DNA from: Bacillota bacterium
GTDB taxonomy: Bacteria; Bacillota; Clostridia; Lachnospirales; Lachnospiraceae
Reading direction: 5' to 3'
DNA: 64,000 nucleotides
NCBI GenBank assembly: GCA_023386315.1
Contig: JAEWJZ010000018.1
Span: 186,001 to 250,000 of the forward strand
The notes under the pieces were generated by a model, which saw nothing but the letters and a program-made list of their open reading frames with translations, was not told where the DNA came from and searched no databases. Both the position numbers and the translations under genes were made by a program. Below, one piece after another: positions 28,400 to 37,505 of this stretch (positions are counted from its first letter, which is position 1; the number at the start of each line of letters is the position of its first letter).

Positions 28400-29236
28400 T
28401 TATCCTTTCACACCAGTAGCTGCAATTCCTTCTACAAAATATTTCTGCAGGGAAAGAAATACAATTAATACCGGAATTAGGGAAAGCACCGAAGCTGCCA
28501 TAATCAGTCCGAATTCGGAACTGTACTGGCTGATAAACATTTTTAATCCTAACTGGAGTGTCTTCTTGGATTCTGTTTTCAAATAAATCAAAGGTCCTAA
28601 AAAGTCGTTCCAGGTATTTACAAACGTAAAGATCGTCAGGGTTGAAAGCGCCGGTTTTGACAGAGGAAGCATGATTTTTGAATAAATCTGATACTCAGAC
28701 ATACCGTCAATTCTTGCTGCTTCACACAATTCGTCAGGAATTCCCTGATAGAACTGTCTCATCATGAATACTCCGAAAGCAGAAAACGCCTGAAGGAAAA
28801 TAATTGCCAGATGAGAATCATTCAGCCCGAAACTTCTCATCATCATAAACTGGGGAACCATGTAAACCTGCCACGGAACCGCGATGGTGGCAATATAGGC
28901 CATAAACAGGGTATCCTTGTACTTAAATTTCAGCTTTGCAAAAGCATAGGCAGCAAAGCTGCTGGTTAAAAGCTGGAGAAATGTCACAATCAGTGTAATC
29001 TTAACCGTATTTCCAACAAAGGTCATAAGAGGGATTTTCGTCCAGATATCAATATAATTCATCCACCGGGGATTTTCAGGAATCCACTGGATTGGAAAGA
29101 TAAATACGTCCTTATCAAGCTTTAATGAAGCCGAGAGCATCCATGCAAATGGAATCAGCATAATTGCTGTAAGAATGAGCAAAACCACATACAGGAGGGA
29201 TCTGCTGATTTTATAATTTGTGCTTTTTACTTTCAT
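28400..29236 (-). CDS. ABC sugar permease, MalG/AraQ type
   Basis: 278 aa, six predicted helices. The EAA loop that docks the ATPase is EAARIDGMSEYQIYSKIMLP. It ends PVLIVFLSLQKYFVEGIAATG, typical for carbohydrate-uptake CUT1 permeases. AAGGAGG before the ATG. It partners the permease at 29254 (17-nt gap) and the lipoprotein at 30453. No ATPase gene is present in the locus, so a shared MsmK/UgpC-type ATPase encoded elsewhere is expected. Confidence 0.93.
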   Translation of the reverse strand: MKVKSTNYKISRSLLYVVLLILTAIMLIPFAWMLSASLKLDKDVFIFPIQWIPENPRWMNYIDIWTKIPLMTFVGNTVKITLIVTFLQLLTSSFAAYAFAKLKFKYKDTLFMAYIATIAVPWQVYMVPQFMMMRSFGLNDSHLAIIFLQAFSAFGVFMMRQFYQGIPDELCEAARIDGMSEYQIYSKIMLPLSKPALSTLTIFTFVNTWNDFLGPLIYLKTESKKTLQLGLKMFISQYSSEFGLIMAASVLSLIPVLIVFLSLQKYFVEGIAATGVKG

Positions 29237-29253
29237 GTTTTATCCTCCTTCTT

Positions 29254-30321
29254 CTAGTTTGCATATTTTTTCTCACCGTGGAACTGAACCAGGGTGATGG
29301 CAAGAACCATTAAGAACAGCACAATTGCAACTGCACTGGAATAACCTAAATTCCAGTTACGGAATGCTTCCTCGTAAATATGGTAAACTAAAACCATTGC
29401 CTGGGAGCTTACCACACCGTTAGAACCGCCAGCAAGCATATATACAATATCATAAACCTTAAAGCAGTTAATGGTCAGAATAATCGTAACAAAAAATGTG
29501 GTAGGCTGAAGCTGGGGCCAGGTGATATAGCGGAACCTCTGCCAGGAATTACAGCCGTCAAGTCCGGCAGCTTCATAAAGCTCTGCGTTTATTCCCTGAA
29601 GCCCTGCAAGATAAATTACCATATAGTAACCCATATTCTTCCATACGCTAAAGAGCACAATGGTAAACATGACCCAGTGGGGATCTGCCGACCATTTTGG
29701 CAGATTTTTTGCATGTACGCCCAGATAGTATAAAATCATATTCACCGGTCCGCTTTTCTGGGGGCTAAAGAGCATATTCCACACGGCTGCCACTGCAACC
29801 AGAGAGGCTACATAGGGAAAGAATCCCACAGTCCGGAAAAAATTTCTCCCCTTTATTTTCTGGTTTAAAACCACTGCCAGACCCAGTGCACTGGCCAAAG
29901 TCAGAGGTACTGTTGCGATACAGTATACAATCGTATTCACAAAGGAGGATTGAAATCTTTTATTTCCAAACATATCAATAAAGTTATTAAGCCCGGCAAA
30001 CTTCATGGGGCTGTTTCCATCCCAGCTCATAAATGCCAGCACAAATGCAAAGATAATCGGTCCCAGTGTAAAGATGGCAAATCCGATAAAGTTGGGAGCG
30101 ATAAAAGAATAGGCAATTAAATTTCTTTTTTCCTGTCTGGTAAGGATCTCTCCTGTCCTTATCTTCTTAATTTTCTCATCTATTGTTTCGATTTTCGCAA
30201 TCAGCCTGTCGCGCTCATGGGTACGTTTTGCATCTTTTAACAAAAGACTGAGTGCATCCCGTTTCTCATGTAAAGCCGCGATTTTTTCCTGTTTTTGCGC
30301 TTCTGTTATTGTCTTAGCCAT
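29254..30321 (-). CDS. ABC sugar permease, MalF/UgpA type, with N-terminal coiled coil
   Basis: 355 aa from ATG 30321. Six helices after IAYSFIAPNFIGFAIFTLGP and the EAA loop ELYEAAGLDGCNSWQRFRYI. The first 70 residues are unusual: a charged, Lys/Glu-rich helix (KLIAKIETIDEKIKK-like heptads) precedes the first membrane segment, longer than the few residues normal for CUT1 permeases. The start is uncertain; a TTG at 30387 is in frame and an AGGAGG lies 33 nt before the ATG, not at useful spacing. Confidence 0.85.
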   Translation of the reverse strand: MAKTITEAQKQEKIAALHEKRDALSLLLKDAKRTHERDRLIAKIETIDEKIKKIRTGEILTRQEKRNLIAYSFIAPNFIGFAIFTLGPIIFAFVLAFMSWDGNSPMKFAGLNNFIDMFGNKRFQSSFVNTIVYCIATVPLTLASALGLAVVLNQKIKGRNFFRTVGFFPYVASLVAVAAVWNMLFSPQKSGPVNMILYYLGVHAKNLPKWSADPHWVMFTIVLFSVWKNMGYYMVIYLAGLQGINAELYEAAGLDGCNSWQRFRYITWPQLQPTTFFVTIILTINCFKVYDIVYMLAGGSNGVVSSQAMVLVYHIYEEAFRNWNLGYSSAVAIVLFLMVLAITLVQFHGEKKYAN

Positions 30322-30405
30322 AGTCTGTCTTAAAAGCCAAATAAAACGGCTTATCCTCCTTTTCCAGTTGTGATCCGTCAATATCAAATCAGAAGTTTTT
30401 AAATA

Positions 30406-30432
30406 AGGCGGGCCGTTATATGCTGCCCGCCT
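30406..30432 (-). terminator. stem-loop between the binding protein and permease genes
   Basis: Minus strand AGGCGGGC, 11-nt loop, GCCCGCCT, followed by TTATTT. Such a stem commonly limits transcription into the permeases and protects the binding-protein mRNA, giving more lipoprotein than permease. Confidence 0.6.
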
Positions 30433-30452
30433 GTTTTTGTTACCACGCTGCT

Positions 30453-31802
30453 TTACTTACCAAGAATTGCGCCGATCTTTTCATTCATCTGGGCAATGCC
30501 GTCATCTGCAGTAATACTTCCTGTCATGATTGCATCATGTGCTTCATTTAATACAGTTTCGATTTCAGAGCTCTTTGGATTAACAGGCATCTCTAAGTAC
30601 AGCTTGGAAGTGTTAAGAGCCTCAACGCTGGTTCCGTCAGCCTTAGGGAATCCGTCTGCACTGGATACAAGGTCTGCTACTGTGCTGTTCATAACAGCCG
30701 GAATGGTTCCGGTAGAAGCAAGAATCTCTGCTCCGTCTTTCCCGCTTACAAAGTTAATGAATTCCCATGCAAGATCTTTATGAGGTGCATTGGAAGGAAT
30801 TGCAAGAGAGGTAATGGTAGCAAGTGTGGATCCTGGCTCTACGCCTTCTGCATGAGGATATTTCACAATTCCCCAGTTGGTGCAGTCTGTATATTCACCG
30901 GTACGGATCTTTTCCATTAAGGTAGAAATAAACCAGGTACCCATGTTCATCATAGCGATGTTACCCTGTGCAAATGCGCCGGAGTAGTGAAGTCCGCTGG
31001 TCTTTAAAGTAGCATAATCCTGGCATACGCCGTCTTCCTGCTCTTTTAATACCATATCATAGTAAGGTTTTAAGAAATCATATTTTCCGTCAATAATGGT
31101 ATTTTTTCCGTCAAGTACACCAAACAGCTGTACTGCAGATCTCCATGTATGATAATGTGCTCCGTATACTTCCTGTCCTGGTGTGTCTACCGTTAAGCTT
31201 CTTGCCAGCTTATCATACTGTTCAAATGTCATATCGTTGGTTGGGTAAGCAACGCCTGCCTTATCAAAGATATCCTTATTATAGAACAGCACCCAGAAAT
31301 CGTTGCGGAATGGAAGCTCATATAATTTATTTTCAACCTTAATCTGATCGGTAAGGCCTTTATACTGGGCTAAATCCACTTTGGAAGATTCAATGTAGCT
31401 GTCTAAGGGCTCTAATACACCTTTGTTTACCAAAGTCATGTATCCAGGAACATCCTTTACAGTTACCACGTCAAAGTCAGAACCGCTTCCTGTAAGCTCG
31501 GTTGCCAGAACTGTCTGATAATCGGTAGAGCCAAGATCCACCATCTCGATCTTAACATCCGGATGTGCCTTTTCAAATGCATCGATCAGTGGCTGATAAT
31601 AAGTAGTGGAACTGATATCCCATACGGACCATTTCAGTGTTGTCTGTCCTCCTGCTGAGGCTGTCGTCTCTGCTGCCTTTGTCTCCGCTTTGGTTCCTTC
31701 CGTTGATGCAGCTGTGGTTTCTTTGGAACCGCTGCTGCATCCTGCAAGTGCAGTAACTGCCATGGTGCAGGCAAGCGCAAGGCTAAGTGCTCTTTTTTTC
31801 AT
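30453..31802 (-). CDS. extracellular solute-binding lipoprotein, carbohydrate ABC importer
   Basis: 449 aa. Lipoprotein signal peptide with lipobox LAGC at about residues 19-22, a Thr/Ala/Glu-rich linker, and a family 1 solute-binding fold (TTLKWSVWDISSTTYYQPLI start; VGIMNMGTWFIS and WEFINFVSG-type signatures). It catches oligosaccharides outside the membrane for the two permeases downstream. First gene of the seven-gene minus operon, with a good GGAGG site. Divergent from the sensor kinase, with a 321-bp control region between. Confidence 0.94.
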   Translation of the reverse strand: MKKRALSLALACTMAVTALAGCSSGSKETTAASTEGTKAETKAAETTASAGGQTTLKWSVWDISSTTYYQPLIDAFEKAHPDVKIEMVDLGSTDYQTVLATELTGSGSDFDVVTVKDVPGYMTLVNKGVLEPLDSYIESSKVDLAQYKGLTDQIKVENKLYELPFRNDFWVLFYNKDIFDKAGVAYPTNDMTFEQYDKLARSLTVDTPGQEVYGAHYHTWRSAVQLFGVLDGKNTIIDGKYDFLKPYYDMVLKEQEDGVCQDYATLKTSGLHYSGAFAQGNIAMMNMGTWFISTLMEKIRTGEYTDCTNWGIVKYPHAEGVEPGSTLATITSLAIPSNAPHKDLAWEFINFVSGKDGAEILASTGTIPAVMNSTVADLVSSADGFPKADGTSVEALNTSKLYLEMPVNPKSSEIETVLNEAHDAIMTGSITADDGIAQMNEKIGAILGK

Positions 31803-32123
31803 TGTATTCCCTCCTGATTTGAAATTGTATTCAGTAAACCCCTTGTGATTTACTATGTGTCTATTATAGCGCTCTGACCATCTTTTTAAGAATGGAAATT
31901 ATCTAAGAAAATATTCACTATTTATTCACTATTTAATTCTGTATTTCTAAAACATGTATTATTTTAAGATAAACAGTAAAATTTATCTTTTGTATACATA
32001 TTGACCTGTTTTTATTAAAATATCACGGTTCTTTTCATTGACATTTGACAGGAAATAGGCTAACTTAAAAAATGGCAACGTTGTGGTTGAATGCATTTAT
32101 TATAGAAAGGACTGGTTTTTATC
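31803..32123. promoter_or_regulatory. divergent control region of the glucuronate-glycan locus
   Basis: No gene. Minus strand: TATAAT at 31863-31868 but no good -35, which suggests an activator such as the adjacent AraC-type regulator. Between it and the ATG lies an inverted repeat AGTAAA...TTTACT (31833-31854). Plus strand: two overlapping TTGACA boxes at 32038-32043 and 32045-32050 before the sensor kinase, with poor -10 matches. The rest is AT-rich. Confidence 0.45.
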
Positions 32124-34001
32124 ATGTTGAAAACGCTGATTCCAAAAACAATACGGGGTAAAATCATGATTCTGACGGCAGCTGTTACGCTGCTTATCAC
32201 AGTCCTTACAACTACGGTCTGTTTCTCGGTGTTCCAGTCGTTTCTCAGAAAAAACCAGGTCCAGTCCGCAGAATTCAGTCTTCAGGTTGTAAGTAATAAC
32301 ATAACAGCCGATATGAAGGACATTATTTATTTCAGTAAATGGTGCTGTTCTAATGGTATTATACAAGACTATTTAGAGGCATTTAAAGATCTGCCAAAGC
32401 TTCCCACCGCTTCAAAGGATTCCGGTAATATGCGTCCCATGGCTCTTTCCACCCACAACCGGTTTAAAGAAGAATATTACAATACCAGGCCCAACGAATA
32501 TATGTCAAGGGTTATTGTCTCTTCTACAAACGAAAACAACTTTTTGCTGATGGCTTCCTCAGTTAGCACCTCCTCCCCTTACGCTGCCAAAATTATCAGC
32601 CAGGAGGATTTTTTTCGTCCTCTTTTTGATGCAGAGGATTTTGAGTGGATCGGCCTGGTACATGATCCGTTTTCCAGTATCAGCAGAGATCAGTTTATCC
32701 CCATAGTACGGCCTGTTTATAATGAATTCAGCTCAGAAATTATCGGCTGGACCTATGTTGAAATATCAACCAGACTATTTACCGATTATCTGTCTTCCTA
32801 TCCCCTTCCGGAGGACAGCCTGCTTTTCATTCATATTGGAAACAAAACATATCGTTTTCAGTCAAACACCCTGGTGGAAACGGAAAAACCATATGAGATT
32901 GTAAAAGAACCGGAAAAAGAAGATTCTCTATCCACAGGAACCCTGATTCAAACCGCTGCCATGAATAACGGGGATACGCGGATCCTGGTAGAACGGCCCA
33001 TAGAGGGGATCAATGGCTGGAGCATCACACAGGTTTTATCAGAACAGCAGTTTAAACAGCAGAAATATTTATATACACTGTTAATCATCGGAATCTGTGT
33101 TTTTATCGTCTCATTGGGAATCCTGCTTGCAATACTTTTAAACCGGTTCATTATGGACCCCATCCATAAGCTTAGCAATAAGATTGACAGCATTTCAACC
33201 GGCGATTTTACAAGAGACAATACCATTGAATGGAATCATGAGCTGGGTCAGATCGGACGAGGCATCAACACAATGTCCGGCAATATTCTCATGCTCATGG
33301 AAAAGCGGGTTTCAGATGAGAAACAGAAAAAAGATCTGGAATACCAGATTCTCCAAAGCCAGATCAATCCTCATTTTCTTTATAATACACTGAATTCCAT
33401 CAAGTGGATGGCAACCATACAAAATGCGGGAGGTATTGCAGATATGACAACTGCTCTTGCCCGGCTTCTAAAGAATGTATCAAAGGGGACCGCTTCCATG
33501 ATTACGTTAAGGGAAGAGCTGGATCTTATAAAGGACTATTTTCTGATACAGCAGTATCGCTATGGCGGCAGTGTAACAATTGAATATCAGATAGAATCCG
33601 ATGAGCTTTACGACTGTCAGATTCACCGGTTCTCTCTCCAGCCCATCATTGAAAACGCCCTCTTCCACGGAATCGAACCTACCGGAGCGGCAGGCAGGAT
33701 CATTGTATCGGCTGAAGCAACCGATGCTGCAGGAAAAAAAGCTCTGATGATCCGTGTAACTGACAATGGAATCGGAATGTCTGAGGAAATGATTCATAAA
33801 GTTCTCCGGGAAGATACGGATTCTCGTAATAAAACAGAATTTTTCCGGCACGTAGGAATCAGCAATGTAAACAAACGGATTCAATATGATTTCGGGCCAG
33901 AATACGGAATCACAATCACAAGCCGGGAGGGTGAGTTTACCACCATGACCATTCGGCTTCCTTACGTGCTGCGCACAGAAAATCAATCGGCAGAAAGGTA
34001 A
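32124..34001 (+). CDS. sensor histidine kinase, YesM/LytS-like
   Basis: 625 aa. TM1 15-38, an extracellular sensor domain of about 275 residues, TM2 316-339, a HAMP linker (RFIMDPIHKLSNKI), then the His_kinase domain with QSQINPHFLYNTLNSI (phospho-His417) and an ATPase with FSLQPIIENALFHG and DNGIGM. This family controls sugar-uptake loci with an AraC-type response regulator, here the next gene 5 nt downstream. The outer domain probably senses the glycan or the loaded binding protein (inference). Confidence 0.93.
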   Translation: MLKTLIPKTIRGKIMILTAAVTLLITVLTTTVCFSVFQSFLRKNQVQSAEFSLQVVSNNITADMKDIIYFSKWCCSNGIIQDYLEAFKDLPKLPTASKDSGNMRPMALSTHNRFKEEYYNTRPNEYMSRVIVSSTNENNFLLMASSVSTSSPYAAKIISQEDFFRPLFDAEDFEWIGLVHDPFSSISRDQFIPIVRPVYNEFSSEIIGWTYVEISTRLFTDYLSSYPLPEDSLLFIHIGNKTYRFQSNTLVETEKPYEIVKEPEKEDSLSTGTLIQTAAMNNGDTRILVERPIEGINGWSITQVLSEQQFKQQKYLYTLLIIGICVFIVSLGILLAILLNRFIMDPIHKLSNKIDSISTGDFTRDNTIEWNHELGQIGRGINTMSGNILMLMEKRVSDEKQKKDLEYQILQSQINPHFLYNTLNSIKWMATIQNAGGIADMTTALARLLKNVSKGTASMITLREELDLIKDYFLIQQYRYGGSVTIEYQIESDELYDCQIHRFSLQPIIENALFHGIEPTGAAGRIIVSAEATDAAGKKALMIRVTDNGIGMSEEMIHKVLREDTDSRNKTEFFRHVGISNVNKRIQYDFGPEYGITITSREGEFTTMTIRLPYVLRTENQSAER

Positions 34002-34006
34002 CAGAT

Positions 34007-35620
34007 ATGACAAAATTATTAATCGTGGATGATGAACCATTGGTTCAGATTGGAATAAAATCCATGTTAAACTGGACAGATTACGGAATTGAAATCTGCG
34101 GCACTGCAGTAAATGGCCAGAATGCTCTGGACTTAATTGAGGAATATTCGCCGGAAATCGTCATCACTGATATCCGCATGCCTATCATGAACGGTCTGGA
34201 TCTTGCAAAGACCTGCCGGGATAAATTCGGTAAGATCCCTTTGTTTATTTTCCTCACCAGCTATGAGGAATTCCAGCTGATCAAAGAAGCAATGTCCTAC
34301 GAAGCGGTGGATTATTTAATCAAACTGGAGCTGAATGCCGGATCTCTGCTGGAATCCGTTCAAAAGGCTCTTTCTCGCCTGGAAAGTCTCCGGGTTTCCA
34401 TAGAATATAAGGAATCAGGCCGTCCCCTGCTTCAAAGCTATTATGAAAAATTTTTCATGCGGCTTCTTCATAATTTATTTGACAGTGAGGAACAGTTCGA
34501 ACTGCAGTCAAAGGATTTAAAGCTGAGTTTTACTGAGAATTGCTACTTCGCGGCATTTTGTGAAATACAGGAAAACAACCATGGAGATATGGAATACAGT
34601 AAGCTGATGAATCTTTATAACAGCACGCTCCAGATGGCAAGAGAAATTATAACCAAGCATCTGCCCGCCTATGTGGTATCTCTGGATATGAAGCATTTTG
34701 CGGTGGTATTTCATCTTGATTCCATGGATGCTTATCAGAATGAGACCGTTAAAAATGCCTTTTCCAATGCTTCAGAAATGGTGAACAATTATTTTAATGT
34801 CACCCTTTCCACTGGTGTGGGTTCCCCCTTTTCACAGCCATTAAAAATCAGCGAATCCTATCAGGAGGCCCGCCAGGCTTTTGGCCGGATGGACCGCTCT
34901 CAGTCTATTATTTTTTTTAACAGCAGTGATACGGATTCTATACGGAATGCTTTTAATATTTCTGTCTTTAAAGTGGAAATTACAAAAGCATTTAATGAAT
35001 TTGATACAGATGTTCTATCCCGCACTTTAACAGAGATTATAGAACTGTTTGAAGCCCACCCCCTGCGTTTTTCCCAGGCTGCTGACGGTGCCTGCAATAT
35101 TCTCTATCTGGCATTGTCCCTGCTGCCTGACGGAGAGGCAAATATGGCAGAGATTTTCTCTTCCTACAGCGACGGCTACCGTTCGATCTACCGCTTCAGC
35201 AATGTGGAACAGATCGTGGAATGGATGACTGTGCTCCGTGACGGCTTATGTGAGATCTTAAGATCCAAACGAAAAACCTATAAGGCCCATGTTATTACAA
35301 ACGTACAAAAATATATTCACAATCACGTTGCGGAAAAGCTCAGCTTAAATGAGGTGGCCGGAGTTTTTGGACTAAGTCCCAATTATTTAAGCATCCTGTT
35401 TAAAAAGAACTGCCAGCTGGGATTTTCCGAATACATTGCCCAGGCAAAGATCAATAAAGCAAAGTCTCTTCTGCTGGAGCAGGACATGAAGATTTACGAA
35501 GTCGCTGACCAGTTAGGCTTTGAAAGCGCCTTTTATTTCAGCAAAGTATTTAAAAAAGTCACAGGATACTCTCCCAGGGACTTTATCCAGCAAAATACCC
35601 TGGATCCTGAGGAAAAATAA
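34007..35620 (+). CDS. response regulator with AraC-type DNA-binding domain, YesN-like
   Basis: 537 aa. Receiver domain 1-120 with acidic pocket (VDDEP), phospho-acceptor Asp55 in VITDIRMP and the conserved Lys near 105. A middle domain of about 300 residues is characteristic of YesN proteins. The last 100 residues are two AraC helix-turn-helix motifs (LNEVAGVFGLSPNYLSILFK and YEVADQLGFESAFYFSKVFK). Likely activates the divergent transport/hydrolase operon and perhaps its own. Confidence 0.94.
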   Translation: MTKLLIVDDEPLVQIGIKSMLNWTDYGIEICGTAVNGQNALDLIEEYSPEIVITDIRMPIMNGLDLAKTCRDKFGKIPLFIFLTSYEEFQLIKEAMSYEAVDYLIKLELNAGSLLESVQKALSRLESLRVSIEYKESGRPLLQSYYEKFFMRLLHNLFDSEEQFELQSKDLKLSFTENCYFAAFCEIQENNHGDMEYSKLMNLYNSTLQMAREIITKHLPAYVVSLDMKHFAVVFHLDSMDAYQNETVKNAFSNASEMVNNYFNVTLSTGVGSPFSQPLKISESYQEARQAFGRMDRSQSIIFFNSSDTDSIRNAFNISVFKVEITKAFNEFDTDVLSRTLTEIIELFEAHPLRFSQAADGACNILYLALSLLPDGEANMAEIFSSYSDGYRSIYRFSNVEQIVEWMTVLRDGLCEILRSKRKTYKAHVITNVQKYIHNHVAEKLSLNEVAGVFGLSPNYLSILFKKNCQLGFSEYIAQAKINKAKSLLLEQDMKIYEVADQLGFESAFYFSKVFKKVTGYSPRDFIQQNTLDPEEK

Positions 35621-35632
35621 GGAGAATACATC

Positions 35633-37441
35633 ATGATAACAGAAATCTTTCAACACTTAAACAACCCCATATCCTGTTTTAACCCATTCTTTCCTGCTTC
35701 ACAGCGGGAGGCCTGGGAAGCTCTGCCAGGGGATTTAAGATCCCGCCTGATTAAAAACGGAGAAGAATATCTTCATTTCGATTATCCATCTCTTACTGCG
35801 ACTGATTTCATGGAATTTTCAAGGACAGGAAACCGAAGTCATTTTCAGGATAAAATGTTTTTAAGACGGACAGCCTTAAATTCGCTGGTTCTGGCCGAAT
35901 GTGCAGAATATAAAGGGCGTTTCCTTGACGATATCATCAACGGACTTTATTTAATCTGTGAAGAAAATGCGTGGCAGCTCCCTGCCCACAACTCTTATAT
36001 CCGGGATACGCCTCAATTCATCCTTCCTGACGTAACCCGTCCTGTCATTGATTTATTTGCTGCTGAAACCGGAGCAGTCCTTTCCATGGCTGAATATCTT
36101 CTTCGCGGGGAACTTCTTCAAGTAAGCCCGTTTCTATCAGCAATGATTAATAAAAATCTGGAAGAACGGATCTTTACTCCTTACCTCAATGAACACTTCT
36201 GGTGGATGGGAGACGGGAAGAGCCATATGAATAACTGGACGGTATGGTGCACCCAGAATGTTCTTCTCTCTGCTTTTACAAGAGAGACTGATGAGCCTAG
36301 GATGAGACAGATTCTTGCTAAGGCTTGCCGGAGCATGGACTATTTTCTGGATGAGTACGGTGAAGATGGCTGTTGTGATGAAGGCGCCCAATATTACCGC
36401 CATGCAGGATTATGCCTGTTTAATTGTCTGGAGCTGTTAAACGGCATCACTGATAATTCTTTTGATATCATATACTTAAATGAAAAAATAAGGAACATTG
36501 CCGCATACATCTTAAATGTTCATATCGACGGTATCTATTATGTAAATTTTGCAGACTGCTCTCCTGTTGCCGGCCGCTGCGGCGCCAGGGAATTTTTATT
36601 CGGCAAACGGACGAAAAATCAGGAACTGATGGCTTTTGCCGCTTCCGATTATCAGAACAGCGAAGATCCCTTGGATGTCAGTGAACACAATTTATTTTAC
36701 CGGCTCCAGACCGTTTTCACACATGCGGAAATGCTGGCTTTTGACAAAAATCCTTCCATCAGACATAAGGACTTCTGGTACGAAAGCGTTGGAATCTTCA
36801 TCGCCAGGGATGAACAACGGTGCCTGGCAGTTAAAGCGGGTGATAACGATGACAGCCACAATCACAATGATACCGGCAGCTTTACCATTTATAAAAACGG
36901 CAGGCCGCTTTTAATTGATGTGGGCGTCGAAACCTATACAAGGAAGACATTTTCACCGGAGAGGTACGAAATATGGACGATGCAGTCCCGCTACCATAAT
37001 CTTCCCTCTTTCCTGGATGGAGACTTTGAAATCATTCAAAAAGACGGAGCTTCTTATGCCGCCAAAAACGTCTCTTATGAGCTTGGTTCCTCTGTCTGCA
37101 GCATCACAATGGACATTGCGGACGCCTATCCGGACAACCGGATCCATTCTTATCAGAGAAGTGCCGTTATGCAGAAAGGCAAACAGATTGTAATAAAGGA
37201 TCATTATGAAGGAGATCTCTTACTTCCGGTATTATCCCTTATGTTTTACGAGGAACCAACAATAGAGGGGAACCGGATCATCATCGGAGATCTTGGAAAT
37301 CTGTCCGTAACCGGCTGTTCCCACATGAAAAAGGAATGTCTTCCCATAACGGATGAGCGGTTAAAAACAACCTGGAAGCATGATATCTACCGGATTCTGG
37401 TGACAATGGATACGAATGATTTAGAATTGACGATAGAATAA
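35633..37441 (+). CDS. heparinase II/III-type polysaccharide lyase
   Basis: 602 aa. Alpha/alpha-barrel first half (YLLRGELLQVSPF, WMGDGKSHMNNWTVWCTQN, RSMDYFLDEYGEDGCCDEG), then the heparinase II/III beta-sandwich with DDSHNHNDTGSFTIYKNG and PLLIDVGVETYTRKTFS. The His and Tyr of such segments do beta-elimination at uronic acids, leaving the unsaturated end that GH88 removes. No signal peptide, so it acts on imported chains inside the cell, unlike secreted Bacteroides heparinases. Last gene of the plus operon, 12 nt after the regulator. Confidence 0.88.
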   Translation: MITEIFQHLNNPISCFNPFFPASQREAWEALPGDLRSRLIKNGEEYLHFDYPSLTATDFMEFSRTGNRSHFQDKMFLRRTALNSLVLAECAEYKGRFLDDIINGLYLICEENAWQLPAHNSYIRDTPQFILPDVTRPVIDLFAAETGAVLSMAEYLLRGELLQVSPFLSAMINKNLEERIFTPYLNEHFWWMGDGKSHMNNWTVWCTQNVLLSAFTRETDEPRMRQILAKACRSMDYFLDEYGEDGCCDEGAQYYRHAGLCLFNCLELLNGITDNSFDIIYLNEKIRNIAAYILNVHIDGIYYVNFADCSPVAGRCGAREFLFGKRTKNQELMAFAASDYQNSEDPLDVSEHNLFYRLQTVFTHAEMLAFDKNPSIRHKDFWYESVGIFIARDEQRCLAVKAGDNDDSHNHNDTGSFTIYKNGRPLLIDVGVETYTRKTFSPERYEIWTMQSRYHNLPSFLDGDFEIIQKDGASYAAKNVSYELGSSVCSITMDIADAYPDNRIHSYQRSAVMQKGKQIVIKDHYEGDLLLPVLSLMFYEEPTIEGNRIIIGDLGNLSVTGCSHMKKECLPITDERLKTTWKHDIYRILVTMDTNDLELTIE

Positions 37442-37446
37442 TTTCA

Positions 37447-37490
37447 GACCGCTTCACTGTCTTATGAAGACAGATGAAGCGGTCTTTTAT
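37447..37490 (+). terminator. strong terminator after the lyase gene
   Basis: GACCGCTTCA and TGAAGCGGTC flank an inner TGTCTT-AAGACA stem; TTTTAT follows on the plus strand. It separates the locus from the convergent pyrophosphatase gene. Confidence 0.85.
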
Positions 37491-37505
37491 ATGAATGTCT
37501 TTTTA

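Noticed and set aside
32040..32090. Possible catabolite-repression (cre) site near TGGCAACGTTGTGG
   Set aside because: The right half does not fit the cre consensus, so it is not called.
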